Below are positions 44,669-57,507 of a DNA stretch of 64,000 nucleotides, piece after piece (positions within the stretch are counted from its first letter, which is position 1; each line of letters opens with the position of its first letter). A program made the position numbers and the translations under genes. The DNA comes from Triplophysa rosa. Taxonomy: Eukaryota; Chordata; Actinopteri; Cypriniformes; Nemacheilidae. The notes beneath the pieces were generated by a model. That model ran no database searches. It worked only from the letters and a program-made list of their open reading frames with translations, and had not been told where the DNA came from. The stretch spans positions 1,083,196 through 1,147,195 of the forward strand of contig NC_079896.1 in the NCBI RefSeq assembly GCF_024868665.1, read 5' to 3'.

Positions 44669-45587
44669 ATATTTATACATTTAAATAACTAAATCACATC
44701 TTTTTCGTAAGTACGTACACGTTTTTTGTGCATTAAAACTACTGTTTTAAAACTCACACAAAACAGTTTTAAGACATTGGATTGCAAAGTCTACAGCCCG
44801 CTTTTATTCACATGAGGGTGTGTATAAAAGATTGTGTATAAACACAAACACACTTTCTAATGTTTTCTGAGAACCGAATCTCCAGGTCAGAGAGGCACGG
44901 TGATCATTTTGGAACACCCGCTGACGCTCCACACAGTCACACAGGTAACACAAATGTTTCTCCAGATAATACACGCGTGTATAGAGAGACGAGGGAAAAC
45001 AGAGTCGGAGTGAGCAAACACGGAGCGCTGACTTCCTGTGATGCTCCGCGTGTTTCCTGCCGAGCGTGTCCCGGAGCGAGAGGGCATGGGAAAGAACGCT
45101 CTACCCCCTCTCACAGAGGTAAAGTGAGCTTAAACAAACCCCGGACGGGGCACGGCTGGTCCTCGGCGCTTCACCTGGCCTCAGCGCTGTTCTGCTAGCG
45201 TTTGCTTTTTTCACGGCTATCATATTGCGCTTGCATCAGTGCGCGCTGACACATGCGGGTTTCTTTTTACCCAGAATGCATTTCATCGCCACAACTTGAG
45301 CGTGAATATATCAATGAGATTCTCAACTGTCTTCAGGGTTAAACAAGAGTTCAATACAAATTAAGAGAGGACAACAGAAGGATCGGACAACCCTGGACCA
45401 CAAAACCAGTCTTAAGTAGCACGGGAACACTTTTAAATGATCGATTTTTCTTTTCTGCCAAAAATCATTAGGATGTTTAGTAAAGATCATGTTTCATGCA
45501 GATATTTTGTAAATTTCCTACCGTAAATATATCAAAGCTTTATTTCTGTGAGTCATATGCTATGCTGAGGACTTCATTTGGACAACT

Positions 45588-46017
45588 TTAAAGGTGATTT
45601 TCTCGATATTTGGATTTTTTAAAATTCTGTCATCATTTACTTCGCCTTCGAGTTGTTCCAAATGTGTATAAATGTCTTTGTTCTGACGAACACAGAGAAA
45701 GATATTTGGAAGAATGCTTGCAACCGGACAGATTTTGCCCCCCATTGACTCCCATAGTAGGAAAAAAAACAATGGTTCCCCAGAACTGTTTGCTGTCCTA
45801 CATTCTTCAAAATATCTTCTTTTGTGTTTAACAGAGCAAAAAAATGATAAAGTAATTGTTCCTACTCTGGGAGTCAATGGGGGGCAAAATCTGTCTGGTT
45901 ACAAGCATTCTTCCAAATATCTTTCTCTGTGTTCAAAGACATTTATACAGATTTGGAACAACTCGAAGGCGAGTAAATGATGACAGAATCTTCATTTTTG
46001 GGTGAAGTATCCCTTTA
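45588..46017. mobile_element. Long palindromic MITE, GGGATAGTTC family variant
   Basis: Arms repeat CTGTCATCATTTACT/AGTAAATGATGACAG, TTCGAGTTGTTCCAAATGTG and ATTTGCCCCCCATTGACTCC in inverted order around the centre near 45800. Right end TGAAGTATCCCTTTA. Confidence 0.8.
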
Positions 46018-47039
46018 CATCAAACACAACTGAAAACTCCTGTTGCTGTTGTTGCATTTACAATCTTGTCTATATTGTTTTGTAGTAAACACTTGATGTA
46101 CGGTTTTGCGAAACCAGTCGAGAATGAAAATGAAGACCTCAGCTGCGCCTCTGCGTGTCCTGACAGGAGCATTATGGGAAGCAAAAGGCTCCGGGTTAAA
46201 GGAGCAGGTCGGCTAGCTTTGAAACGAATCACGAGCCGTAGCGTTGCCATATGTCCGCGTGATCTACAGCGAGCTGTGATCTAAACCATTCAATCAAAAC
46301 CAGTGACCGGCAGCTGAGGGCTACGTCCCATATGGTGCTGTTTCTGTGGGGCGATGGCTTCGCTGGTGACCGTCACACTGCCTGAAGGGAAACGTTGAGG
46401 CGCCGTGACCTCTTTACAACAATACAGCACTTCTCCAGCCATCACATTTCAACAGCGACTCTAGCAGCCATCTGCCCTTCAATTCCCTCTCAAACTCACG
46501 CTGACAGGTACTGCGTTTCTGAGAAAGAAGATCAGTTTCACTTTTCTTACAGGTCTCTTTCTTTCAGATTAATTCACACTTAAATGCAAGTGAAGTGTGT
46601 AAGTTTTGTCCTCCTCCTCAAAAGAGTCAAAACGGTCATGTTAGCAAAACGTTGTTTGAGCAGACTGATGCTGTCAATGATCTGTCTGGTGATGTTGGTG
46701 AGGAGTGACACACTTCACCTTCAGTACACAAAAGAAACTCAGAACATTTGAGTTCCATGTTTGAGAGATGTGGAAAGAGCAGGGTTCATCTCAAATCAGC
46801 TATAGCCACGGAAAACTATAAGAGACCATTTCAATATCTGATTTTTTCTAAGTTTTAAAATGTACAGTATGTGCTTAGGTAAAATGATCATTTTGATGTT
46901 TCATTCTATGAACTGCTAACAATACTTCTCCCAAATTTCAAACAAAAATATCGTTTCTGTTTGCATTTGTGTTCAGAGAATCAAAACTGGAGAAACAGGT
47001 GAAAATAACAGAAAAGATGCTCTGTATTTTTCAAACCGC

Positions 47040-47260
47040 ACAGCATATACAGTATGTATAATGCATTATAAAAGATTATTTGAACATTATAATGTTTCAT
47101 GAATAATTGTAAATATGGTTTATACATTATAACACTTATCAATTAGCATTTTTATTTGGGTTATAATTCTTTACAACAACATTATAATGCATCACACCAT
47201 TTAATAACCATTAATAATGCATAATGCCTAAAGGCTTAAAGTAAAGTCTTACCAACAAGT
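47040..47260. repeat. TTATAATGCATTAT-type repeat fragment
   Basis: Several ATAATGCAT/ATGCATTAT blocks and a TAAAGTCTTACCA end, related to the GGTAACACTTTA family. Confidence 0.45.
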
Positions 47261-47890
47261 TCATATTCACGTAACAGTCATATTTATATAAATAAAAAAA
47301 TGTATGTAATACTCTGGATTTTTATCACAGTTTTGATGTGTCTTGAAATGATGATTAAATGAACATTTGTAATGATCTCTTAATTTTGATTGTGTTGTAG
47401 TTTAGCGGTGTGCTTTACATTAGGGCAGTATTCGAACATGAATTTTGCTCCTGTTAGCTTGTATCACATTGTGGTCGTGTGTCTCGGGCTGGGCTGTTTT
47501 TGTCATGGGAGTATTTCGGTAGTTCATGTGATAAACTGCTTTTCATTTCAAACGCACACATGCACGAACAGCTCGTCTGCGGCCGCTTGCCGTTGGGGGA
47601 CGTGCTGTCTGTAGAGTCATAAATAAAGAGGGCCGGTCACACGCGTCTGCTCTTTAGTTCACTAATGGAGAGATGGCGGGTAATAAGAGTCTAGTAATGA
47701 CCCCATGAGATTTGACTGAGCTGATCTCTCCATCCAGAGATTTCTTCGCACAGCAGGAGAACTCTTATCATTGATTTACAAACGGGTATCGCTCAGATGT
47801 TGCTCTCATTTCTCGTTTGTGTTTCAAGTTAGTCTCAGATGTTTTGTCCTATAATTGCTCATGAGACATAAAGACAAATAAGACTATAAT

Positions 47891-48772
47891 GAGATGCACG
47901 ATATTGGATCGATTTAACACCATCGGCATATCGGCAATAGCATGAAAAAGGCCAATACCGATGGTTTATTAATTAACTGCACGTCTGAATAATCCAACGT
48001 TTTTCTCTGAGCAAAATAGTTAAATGGCAACAGCACAGAGTTTATTTAAGTTTATTAAAGAAATGAGTTAATGTTCTTAATAAAATAAATATTGGTAACA
48101 CTTTACATTAAGGTACCCTTCATAAAGCATTTATAAATGTGTTCATTACTGATAAATAAGTCGTTTACAAATGAATTATGAAGCAGTTATAACTGCTTAA
48201 ATAAAAAGGGATTCTAACGAAATACCTGCCAAATAGTGAGCCATTTTTAGCTCACATGTTATAAATGCTTCATAAATGTATTTATTCATTATGTTTTTGA
48301 CTCGAAAGCAGATTCATTATTATCTTGATGTTGTTTGCAATATAGGCCGTCAGACGGGACACTGTAGGGTGTTATGATGTTTTTCTTATACTTGCTCACT
48401 ATTTGGCAGGTATTTCGTTAGAATCTCCCTTTTTATTCATGCCGTTATAACCGCTTTATAATGCATCTGTAAATTACTTATTAATCATTAATGAACACAT
48501 TTATAAATGCTTCATAAAGGGCACCTTAATGTAAAGTGTTACCAAAATATTGGATAGCAAAAATCACCTTTGAAGATTGTCATGTTGTCTTATTGTATTT
48601 CTATCTTAACTTGTGCCTCTCTTAAAATGTTAAATGGATCCAATTCATGTTCCAGAAAATTAATTGAATGCAGAAAAAACTAGCTAGTATATGACCAATG
48701 TCGGAATCAGAATCGGACGATAGTTGCTTGTGAAAATTGTATCGGCCAAATAAAATCGTATCGGTGCATCCC
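47891..48772. mobile_element. GATGCACGATA-ended element hosting a nested MITE
   Basis: Left GAGATGCACGATATTGGATC, right (inverted) GGGATGCACCGATACGATTT; ATCGGC motifs subterminal. The 48094-48543 palindrome is inserted inside. Confidence 0.65.
48094..48543. mobile_element. 450-bp palindromic MITE, GGTAACACTTTA family
   Basis: GGTAACACTTTACATTAAGG at the left and its inverse at the right, plus inverted GCATTTATAAATGTGTTCAT, TTCTAACGAAATACCTGCCA and AAATAGTGAGC blocks. Confidence 0.85.
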
Positions 48773-48782
48773 GAAGAGTCTA

Positions 48783-49120
48783 GAGGTGTAAAATGAAGAC
48801 AATGTAGATTGTAGAAGTCAAATCATCTGGATTTGATGAGAAATGTTTGAGTTGATATTGAGATCTTCAGTAATATTGACTTTTGATTGCAGACGAGACA
48901 AATCTGAGCTCAGTTTGACACATTGTTGACATCTCTTCTCAAACTTAGACACATTCGTCAGATTTCGGACTCTTTTTTTCAGGAGAAACATCTGAGACGC
49001 AGATGAGACTTCAGCAAAAGTTTCCATTTGCTTTCGATTTAGTCTCTTTAATGTCCATGAGAATGAATTGAGATATTAAACACATCTGTGATTTTTCTTT
49101 CTTATAGAACTATAGAAGAA
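48783..49120 (-). repeat. Full copy of the dispersed GAGATCTCAAT-type repeat (inverted)
   Basis: GAGGTGTAAAATGAAG, TTGAGTTGATATTGAGATCT, GACATCTCTTCTCAAACT and TGTGATTTTTCTTTCTTA; reverse of 31148-31485. Confidence 0.65.
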
Positions 49121-49879
49121 ACTAAACACAGTATGAGAACGGAGACAAACACGAGAAATGAGAGAAATGTGCACGTGTGGAAAGTCTCTCATCTCTAACG
49201 CATGGGCTATCAGTTTTCTATCCTCAAGATAGACTTTTAATTTATTGGCCGCCGTTATTAAAGAGGCTCGACTGCGTGTTCTTGGCCACCGTGTATGTGT
49301 GTAACACAAACCGCCTGACATGGTGGGCTCTACTTTCCACATGACGGCCTCTGAGAAGAGAAGGCCATCTTTTCATGCCAGCTTGTATTGAAGGATCCCC
49401 AGACTTATGTGTAATCCACCCTCTTCATTCAGATATTTGTCCCATCAGCTCCCAACTTCTCCATCCTCCCCATCCCCCAGCGCTTCTATCGCTGCCCTCC
49501 AGGTCCGCCGGACCCTTCACCCCAGGAGCGGTGCCCCGAGACGCGGGTCACGAGCAGGGACAGCTGGCAGACCTCCCAGAAGTCATCGTATGAGAGAAAA
49601 GACTTGAGATGTTCGGTCAGACAGAACTCAGTTCCCAAGCAACACATCTGCTCCACGTGGGGGTGCATTACATTCATCTTCACAGAACTTTATCTCTACT
49701 TCACAACTCTTTTCACTCACTTTTATTTGAGTTTGTACGAACAATATGAACTACAGTCATGTGTTGCATTGACATATTTCAATATAAAATATAAGTTAAA
49801 AAAAATATTTTAAACAAGAGTTGGGTTCGTAGTTGGTACGATTCTTTTTATCTGTTATTGGTTCTGATCTTTCAGCCTT

Positions 49880-50137
49880 CACTCTTAAAAATAAAGGTGC
49901 TTAAGGTTGTTCACAGCGATGCCATAGACGAACCATTTTTGGTTCCACAAAGAACCATTCAGTCAAAGGTTCTTTGAAAGGACCATCTCCTTCTTACTTT
50001 TTTATTATCTGAAGAACCTTTTTTCGCCACAGAGAACCAACAGAAAGGTTCTTCAGATGGTGAAGGTTCTTTATGGAACCAAAAGGTTCTTCTATGGCAT
50101 CTTCTATTCTTTTTATACACATTTTTTTTAAGAGTGT
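49880..50137. mobile_element. CACTCTTAAAAATAAAGG-type MITE
   Basis: CACTCTTAAAAATAAAGGTG to TTTTTTTAAGAGTG, interior GCGATGCCATAG, GAACCATTTTTGGTTCCACA and AAGAACC blocks. Confidence 0.85.
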
Positions 50138-50599
50138 TCAGACAACCTTTGCTCACGCTTGAATCCCTGGCTTGCATTGTAAAAATCACGAAATACATTT
50201 CTGTATCAAGGAAAGCTGTTGAAAAATGTCCTGCTTCTCTGTCCTCCGGCTGGTTTGCGTGTAAAAACCTGCCCGAGCAGCAGAAAGACAAAATGATGTT
50301 CTTTTTCTATTTGTTTAGATTGTCTGAGATCCAAGTTTTCAGATACTAACTTTATCAAATGATCTTGAGAGAGAACGCAGTTAATCTCTGAAAAATCTCA
50401 TAATTATGATGTGATAATGACAGGTTATTCTCACTGATGTAGTGATGTTGAGATGTTTAGTGTGAGAATGACTGTTCAGTTTATCAAAGCAACTCTTCAA
50501 TCGCTTCCAGAGCAGATCAGAAAAATAATGTTGTGAAAAATCCTTATAAAATAATTTATAAATTGTGTGGGTGGTACTGTAGGATGATATTTACTGTCA

Positions 50600-50680
50600 T
50601 TACATCACATTTACATGTATTTGTTTAGCAGATGCTTTCATCCAAACGAGCTTATAAATTAGAGAGCATTTAAACTTTCG
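50600..50680 (-). repeat. SINE/LINE tail fragment
   Basis: Minus strand TTGGATGAAAGCATCTGCTA AAC matches the tail shared by the SINE at 30081 and the LINE at 22811. Confidence 0.5.
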
Positions 50681-50979
50681 CCTTAGGGTGGGTAGATGTG
50701 TTTTATAATCTTAGTTTTACTCTTGTCAGTTTTCTTTTTATTTCATAATAAAAAAAATTATTTGTAGTGTGTAGTGTGCAATCTGTCAATGCACGAATGT
50801 AAACATCAAACTTAAAACTTAAATTACAGTTTAAAAATTATTAAATTAGTTTGAGTACACTGAACTTGCAAAGTATTGAATTTATGAAACTATGTTGTGA
50901 TACTTTTACTTTGATATTAAATTATTATTAGGAGGTGTAAATACACAATTTTGGTGATAGCAGCCATCACAAACAACTG

Positions 50980-51075
50980 TGTGCGTGCGCGCATGCGTGC
51001 GTGCGTGTGCATGTGTGTGTGTGTGTATGCGTGCGCGTGCGTGTGTGTGTGTATGCATGCGCGTATGTGTGTGTC
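50980..51075. repeat. GT/GC microsatellite
   Basis: Alternating purine-pyrimidine run (GTGCGTGCGCGCATGCGTGC, then GTGTGT and GCGCGTAT). Potential Z-DNA. Confidence 0.85.
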
Positions 51076-51164
51076 CACAGCTAAAGACGCAGCTGCTGTT
51101 TGGTGAAAGAATTCGACTATGGAGAGGGGATGACAGAGAGTCCTCAACTGTGTGTGTGTGTTTA

Positions 51165-51370
51165 TGTTACCCCCAAAAATGTACCTCAAATTTTTGACCT
51201 TTTGAGGACATTTTTTGGACCTCGTGAGGGAAACAAATGATAAATAATGTGATACCGCTTATTTGGAAATGAAAAATGCAGCGAGGTTTGTGTCATGGTG
51301 AAGTTTATAGGGGTAGGGTGAGGGTTACAGGATACAGTTTGTACAATATAAAAAACGTATGGAAAGCACA
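51165..51370. repeat. Fish repeat with GGGGTAGGGTGAGGGTTA phrase
   Basis: TTACCCCCAAAAATGTACCT, GGACCTCGTGAGGGAAACAA, TATAGGGGTAGGGTGAGGGT and ACAGTTTGTACAATATAAAA follow the order of a common cyprinid repeat (from memory). Confidence 0.5.
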
Positions 51371-51774
51371 ACATCTACAGAACAGAATGTCATTTTGTGG
51401 TGAGCTCTCTTTGGCTGTAAGGCAACTCGGAACACCTTAGCAACCCCCCAGCAATCCCCTGGCAACCAGCCACAATGCATCACTGATTTACATGAACAAA
51501 CTTAAGTCTATAGATCTGGATTAGTGCGGTTCTGAAGGTTCTCATGACTGATTCAAAGGACACGGTTACAGTCAAGGGGTTCAAAGTGAAGCCCCCCACA
51601 AACCCCTCGCTTTGATCAAACTCAAACACTGAAGCACTCTTTCATTACAACCAAAGGTCACATTTAGACGCAGTGAAATTAGACTCAAAGAAACTGGTTT
51701 TGTGTCCTGTGCACAAACGATGAGTAATGTATTCTGTGTTTTAATACTTAGTTTAGCTGACGTGGTGCTTTCCT

Positions 51775-52019
51775 TAAAGAGACAGTGCACTCAAAAATAA
51801 ACATTCAGTCACGGTTTATTCTACCTCATGTGGTTGTAAACCACTCTGTTTTTTGTGGAACACAAAAGAAGATAATTTGAGAAATGTCTCAGGGGTTTTG
51901 TGTTCATACAATGGAAGGCAATGGGGTTCAGTGTTGTTTGGTTACCAACAATCTTCAAAATATCTTCTTTTGTGTTCTGAAGAAGAAAGAAACTCATACA
52001 TCTCATTTTTGGGTGAATA
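51775..52019. mobile_element. GGGATAGTTC-type MITE, variant ends
   Basis: TTAAAGAGACAGTGCACTCA at the left, TCATTTTTGGGTGAATATTA at the right; interior AAGATAATTTGAGAAATGTC and GGCAATGGGGTTCAGTGTTG as at 19406-19672. Confidence 0.75.
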
Positions 52020-52129
52020 TTATTTTGATTTTGATATAATTATTTGGAGAATATGTCCAGTTTCTTTAACCCAGTTTATTGATCTATTCTCATCTCTTTC
52101 TTCTTGATGAGTCCTAAATTCCTCGGAGT

Positions 52130-54650
52130 AAATTTCTGGATCTTGTGGTTTGGACTGATGACTCTCTGATGATGTGGCAGGGATCTGAAGTCAGACAAGG
52201 GCTTTTCGCTACCGATCACGTTACGCGAGCCTCTGGAGTTTTGGGAATCCCTCTATGGGCTCTAGCTAAATATTTTGCTCATTACGAGCAAGGTTATCTT
52301 CCATCTGGGGCCTGGAACCTCGGGATCGCTTGACTATTCAAAACAGAGGCGGAGTTCAAGGCCTTCAGCCTCGCCCTAAATGTGAGGGGTTAACGCCGGC
52401 CGGCCCGCAATGAAACGGGCCACGATAAGCTCAGGAAGAACCGCGCTTCCTACGAAAATATTTATCATTCCACAAGCCTTTGGCTACAGAGGACTTTAGG
52501 AATTAATGTGTGTTTTTTTAGGAGGGGGGCTCTGGGCTGAACTCAACCCGTCCTCTGCCTCCACCAGGAATCGTTCAGCTTATTCACAAATTCTGGGGTT
52601 AGTAATGAAAGCCATGGTGGTCAGAGACTTTAGTGAGATGGAAGGAGCTTAAAATGATGTTAACATAGACATGAACAGAGAGGGTGAGATGTGCACACGA
52701 CATTCATATTTTTACAACAAGAAATGTGCAGGGAAAACATTTGAAGTTGTGAATTACTTGCTCCTTAAAAAAAAACAAAGATCTGACTTTATTTTGATGA
52801 CGTTAAGTTTTCTTGCCGACCTCATTTGGAGACGATGGGCATCGGTTTCGAACGTACCGTTTTTTGTTCACGAGAGCTATGATTTTTTAATCCTTAATTT
52901 TCAAGCAACAGCGAAATGAGATGTCATTGTGTATCATATCACAACATTTGCCAAAATAATCACAATTTAATTTTCTGACCAAACGTGCACATCTACTTTC
53001 AATTAGCAAAGACAGAAGTAGTTGCTTCTTTCACAAAACTCTACAGATGTCCTCTGATGCAACATAAATCCAGAAAATAATCCCATAAAATAGAAATAAT
53101 TTCTTTTAGAGAGTGTTCTTTTAGAGTCTGTTGAGCTTTGGACTGGTGTTGTGCTTTTGTTTCGAAGGCATAAACATTGAAACATGAAGTGAAGGCTGTG
53201 AACAACTATTTTTTAGATGTCAGTGTCTAGTTGGAGATCTCTTCACTGTGGATTGGTAAAACACTAATTGTTCAATAGTGTCCCAAGATGTTGTGAAGAA
53301 GCGGTGAATGTGTTGAGATGGGGGTTGTGTGAGAAACTCTTAGTCGATGAATGCGTCTCTTTGAAAAATGCTTAGCAAGGAACCCTAAAATTATCTTATT
53401 AGCTTCCTGCTTCAGCGATTTCACAGAGTAATCATCCACCACACCAAATACTGCACCCATCGGCTCAAAACAACCAGACATTCAACCATGATTGGATAAA
53501 GAAAATGTGTGTTCACACAAACTCGCACAACTAAAAATGATATGAACACAAAATAAAATGAGACATTGCTTCTTAAGGGCTCCAGATTTCAGAAACATTT
53601 TTGTAGAAAGTTGCGTTTTTCTATATGATGTGAAAGTGTAGGGGTGAAAATGTTGTGTAAAGGAACCCACTGTGTAAAGGAACTTTTGATCAATATGCTT
53701 CTAATTTCAAATAATAATATCAGCTTTTAATATTTAACAAGATCTGCTTTTATAGTGTAATGCCATAGTACTTAACAAAAAATATTTTACTTGAATATGA
53801 AAAAACACGATTATATTTTCTAAGCAGGTTAAGATAAAACAATTTCTGGGGGCTTTTCTAAACAATAAATAACAGCTAATCCAGCCAAACAATATTTGAA
53901 TTTTAATCTGAATGAATGGCTTAAATCATTCCTAGAGATGTAAACAAAAATAAAAAATTCATGGTGAAATTGAAGTCTTTTACATTGATACGTGAATTTA
54001 AATTCATTGGTTTAAATCAAATTTTAAATTAAATTGTAGTACTTTTAATTTGTAGAGGGCTTCTGCCTTATGTCTAAAATATGAATACAGTATAACAATA
54101 AGGGCTGTTTGGCAATGTTCTTTGTTTACAGAATTTAGAAGACAATTATTGTCTCTATGAAATTAATTCTCCCTACAAATTTATAAAAACGAAGGTTCAA
54201 TATTAAAGGCAAAGCATGTTTTATATTCTGGTGTCACTGGATAATCAGATCAAGCTGCCAAAATCATCTTTATTTGTGAAACATCACCTATTTCACTTAA
54301 AATAATAAATAGGCTATTCAAATTAAACTGTAGTTTTGTCATTTTAATTGCTTAATTTTTTTAGCTTGTTGAAAGTGTCTTGCAAAATCTAAAACGTGAT
54401 GCAAAATAAAAATCAGATATTGCTGCAAACGTTCAAATGAGAAAAGAATGCACTAAATTCAGGCCTTGTGTTATTTTGTCATTTGGATTGTTAAACGTCA
54501 GTATTTTATGCTTCTTTATGCATAGAAAACGTGATTTTATAAATATTACGATAAGAGTCGTAATACCTTCATTAAAGGTATCGAATATTAAAGCTGTTAC
54601 AGTATGGAATATCAATACAATATAAAAACTAGAAACTGAAACGAGTGCTC
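52130..54650. other. No gene seen; GC-rich patch 52140-52450
   Basis: 52140-52450 is GC-rich and repeat-free (CGTTACGCGAGCCTCTGGAG, ACGCCGGCCGGCCCGC) with no convincing frame; it could be a regulatory element of eya2. The rest is AT-rich with nothing recognised. Confidence 0.3.
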
Positions 54651-54656
54651 ACTTAC

Positions 54657-54786
54657 CATATCTGAAGCAAACGAATGATGAAGTCAGGTCGTAGTTCAGA
54701 GAAGATTCCTCTCCATCCTCTGTGGTGTTGATAAACTGATCATAAACCCGTGGAAAGTCTTTATCTCGTGCTGGAGATGTGTTCAT
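54657..54786 (-). CDS. Candidate first coding exon of unknown identity
   Basis: The minus-strand open frame starts at ATG 54786 with an in-frame TGA 15 nt upstream. It encodes 43 residues beginning MNTSPARDKDFPRVYDQF and runs into a consensus donor (CAGATATG|GTAAGT) at 54657, phase 1. A CpG-containing segment lies just upstream (54890-55060), as expected for a promoter. It is 12.9 kb upstream of the eya2 MAAYGQ exon. With that exon's normal acceptor the frame would not be continuous; only a cryptic AG (GAAGAG|AT) would join in frame as Asp-Met-Ala-Ala. It may be an alternative eya2 first exon or the start of another gene. I do not recognise the peptide. Confidence 0.4.
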
Positions 54787-54887
54787 CAGTGGGTAAAATC
54801 ACGCATCCCGATGTCACGACGTATACTGGTTACTTATAATGTTTATAGTTATCACGAGTTATCACAATAGATTTTGAATTTCTTGTC

Positions 54888-55062
54888 GGCTGTGGAGATG
54901 CGTGCGCGGTGTGTCCACACTACAGTGCGCGTTAATGTGAAGACACGAGAAATACAAGAGCGCGCTGAAGATCCGCCTCCCCGTGTCCAACTCTCTGTGC
55001 GTGCGTGCGTGTGGGAGAGAGAGAGAGAAGTGTGTGTGTGTGTGTGTCAGTGTAGGAGTGAG
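54888..55062. promoter_or_regulatory. CpG-containing segment, possible promoter
   Basis: Locally GC- and CpG-rich compared with the AT-rich flanks (GTGCGCGG, GTGCGCG, GAGCGCGC, CGTGCGTGCGTG), directly upstream of the candidate first exon at 54786-54657. It ends in short GA and GT microsatellites (55017-55049). Promoter activity is inferred from position only. Confidence 0.3.
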
Positions 55063-55069
55063 CTAAATC

Positions 55070-57500
55070 TGACAAAACCTTCCTTCGGGGACATTCAGGG
55101 ACAGCTCGTTTAAAATATGCAAAGAAAGATAAAAAATATATATATAGGTATACTAATATACTAATAAATATATAAATTATATAAATATAAAACGAAAAGG
55201 AAAAACTTTAATAAAAAGAATATAAAATTATATATAATAAAATATAAAACTATATCATCATTTACATCAGTAATAGTTTGTTTACAAAATTGTTTTGGAC
55301 TTTCATTCTCAAAAGTGAAAATGCTTAATTTATTCAAAAAGTTTATAAATATAAATACTTCTAAACAAAGAAAATGTTTTCCTTCATGCTTATAGTTTGT
55401 TTGGTTCAATTACTCATCAATAATGTTTTTCTTTATTCTAAACCTTAAAAGTATATACCAACAAGTGAAGTCTGTCTGTCTGTCTGTCTGTTGTTCATTT
55501 CAGTGGTTTAAATGAAAGGTTAGACCCTGTGACTTTTATTAATGTCATTCCAAATGATGTACACACTTGAATCATTATGATTTAGTTTTTCATTATTAAG
55601 GCATGGATTGAAATGCTTGTGTAACTGTAGCTCAGTCTCAAGCACACGGTCATATAAACAAATCAACATGATGTTGACATGAAGTGTGAAACACGCTCAA
55701 TTCTGTTCCTGATTTCAGAAGTTCCCTTAATGTAAACGGTTTTGAGATATAACAAAGAAAATAAGAAGAGTTGACATGCAAAGTCTTTTAAAGCATTATT
55801 GTCTAGTACTCTTGCATATGGACATATGTCAACGATTTTACTGCAATGTGATTTTTAATCGGAGGCAAATGCACTTCAAAACTTTTTTATGCTGAGGATT
55901 TTCTGTTCGATACACATTATGATGAAAAACAAGATGTTCAGGTCCGACAAGTTACGTTCATCATACTTCCCTTCATTCCAGTACATGTTTGAAGTGTGAA
56001 CTAAATCATCTGATAAGAGTTTTGTGTCAACTATTAATCGTCCAGTAATGTTAACAATGTTAAATGTTTATTTCCACATTCTCACAAAGGTCAAGGTGTG
56101 TTGAATGAACTCTATCTCTTCTTTTTTTTCAGGCGAACAGCAGTGGAACCGTTGAGTACTTTTGTTGAAATACGCACAGAAGTTAAAGTGCGACAACTTG
56201 CCCCGCTGCCTCCTCACCAGATCTACCGATTCACAGAAATCATCCTCACAATGAGATATGAGGCAGCACCTTTTACCTCGAGGAGCTACAATATCTGAAG
56301 GTCAGATCAAGTTCAGACTTTGTTCATGTTAAAGAAACATTACAGCAGGGACGCTCATCTGGATACAATAAGAGCTGATTCAGATGTGTGTCTGATACGC
56401 TCATTGATTTGATTTATTTTCAGAGATGGCAACAGTCTGGCAGTCCACAGAAGAAGGCTGAACGCGTACGAGGAAAAATCAGCGAGCGCACGGATGAGGA
56501 AAAAATCCCGTAACTTTACCTACGACTTTAGTTAAGTAACGTGACCCAGACGCCAATTTCTCTTCCCGTGATTCATGTTTGCAGGAGGGTGGGCGGCCGA
56601 GGAAGAAAACTAAAGCAGCTTTTGTCTGCATCTTTATTTCTCTCTTGGCGTTTAGTCGAGCCGGTCAATCGTGCTGTGAACAGCGAGACGTCCGAGAGAT
56701 TTTAGCCGCACTCCACCACTTTGGTTCTGTCTGTGATTCTTCATACGAAAAGAGCTGGAACCCATTTCCAAAGCATCATGTAAATTTCCCCCAGAAGAGA
56801 GTAAATTGATTTCTGTACGAGTCTGCATTCAGCTGATGCCAGTATACTAATAAAAAACAGAAGTGATGTTCATGTTGTTGTGTACCCTGAGACAAAATAT
56901 GACTCATTTTCACATCACATGACTGTTGCTCTTGCTTTCTAAAAGGGATCAGACTTAATATTTTCATCTGGCGGATGATGAAATGGGCGATGGGTTCACA
57001 AAGATTGCAGTGAAAAAGAGATTTGAGCCATGTCTACAGATTAAAACATTACAGCAACTAGAAGTGTGCTATTTGTATACTACTTTTCTGCTAAAAAAAG
57101 AAAAACATACTTTCCGTCTACCTTTTATTTACTTCTCAGAAATGGACTTACAATTTTTACTTAAAAGTATACTTGACTTGACTTACAGACAGAAAGGTTT
57201 AAGTATATTTGCTCTATAACTTGCTCAATCTTTTGACAGAGATATACCGTCATGAAATATTCTAAGTATACTTGGCTTGTAGCTTTAATCTTTTGATTGA
57301 ATAGCCTATTAGATCCTTTTTTTCACATAGTTTGACATAGTGTCTTATAAACGTTCAAGTTTATATACGTAGTAACAAGTTCAGCTTTGGGGTGAAATCG
57401 TTTAGAGTAAATGAAACGTGTGAAACTGAAGCCGATCTTCTTTGTACACAATGAAATTTACTTCAAATCTTCTTCATGCACACTTAAAGGTATATTTGAA
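55070..57500. other. No gene recognised; one splice-acceptor-like open segment
   Basis: AT-rich. A TGTC microsatellite lies at 55472-55491. At 56133 (+) a pyrimidine tract TCTTCTTTTTTTTCAG precedes an open stretch to TGA at 56296 that I do not recognise. 56440-56700 is GC-richer without features. Confidence 0.3.
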
Positions 57501-57507
57501 CTTTTTG

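Noticed and set aside
45001..45200. GC-rich segment as an eya2 alternative promoter or exon
   Set aside because: CpG-containing, but no ATG frame with a donor that joins eya2 could be found; left unassigned.
50917..51197. Ala/Cys/Val- or His/Thr-rich open frames
   Set aside because: Produced by the GT/GC dinucleotide repeat.
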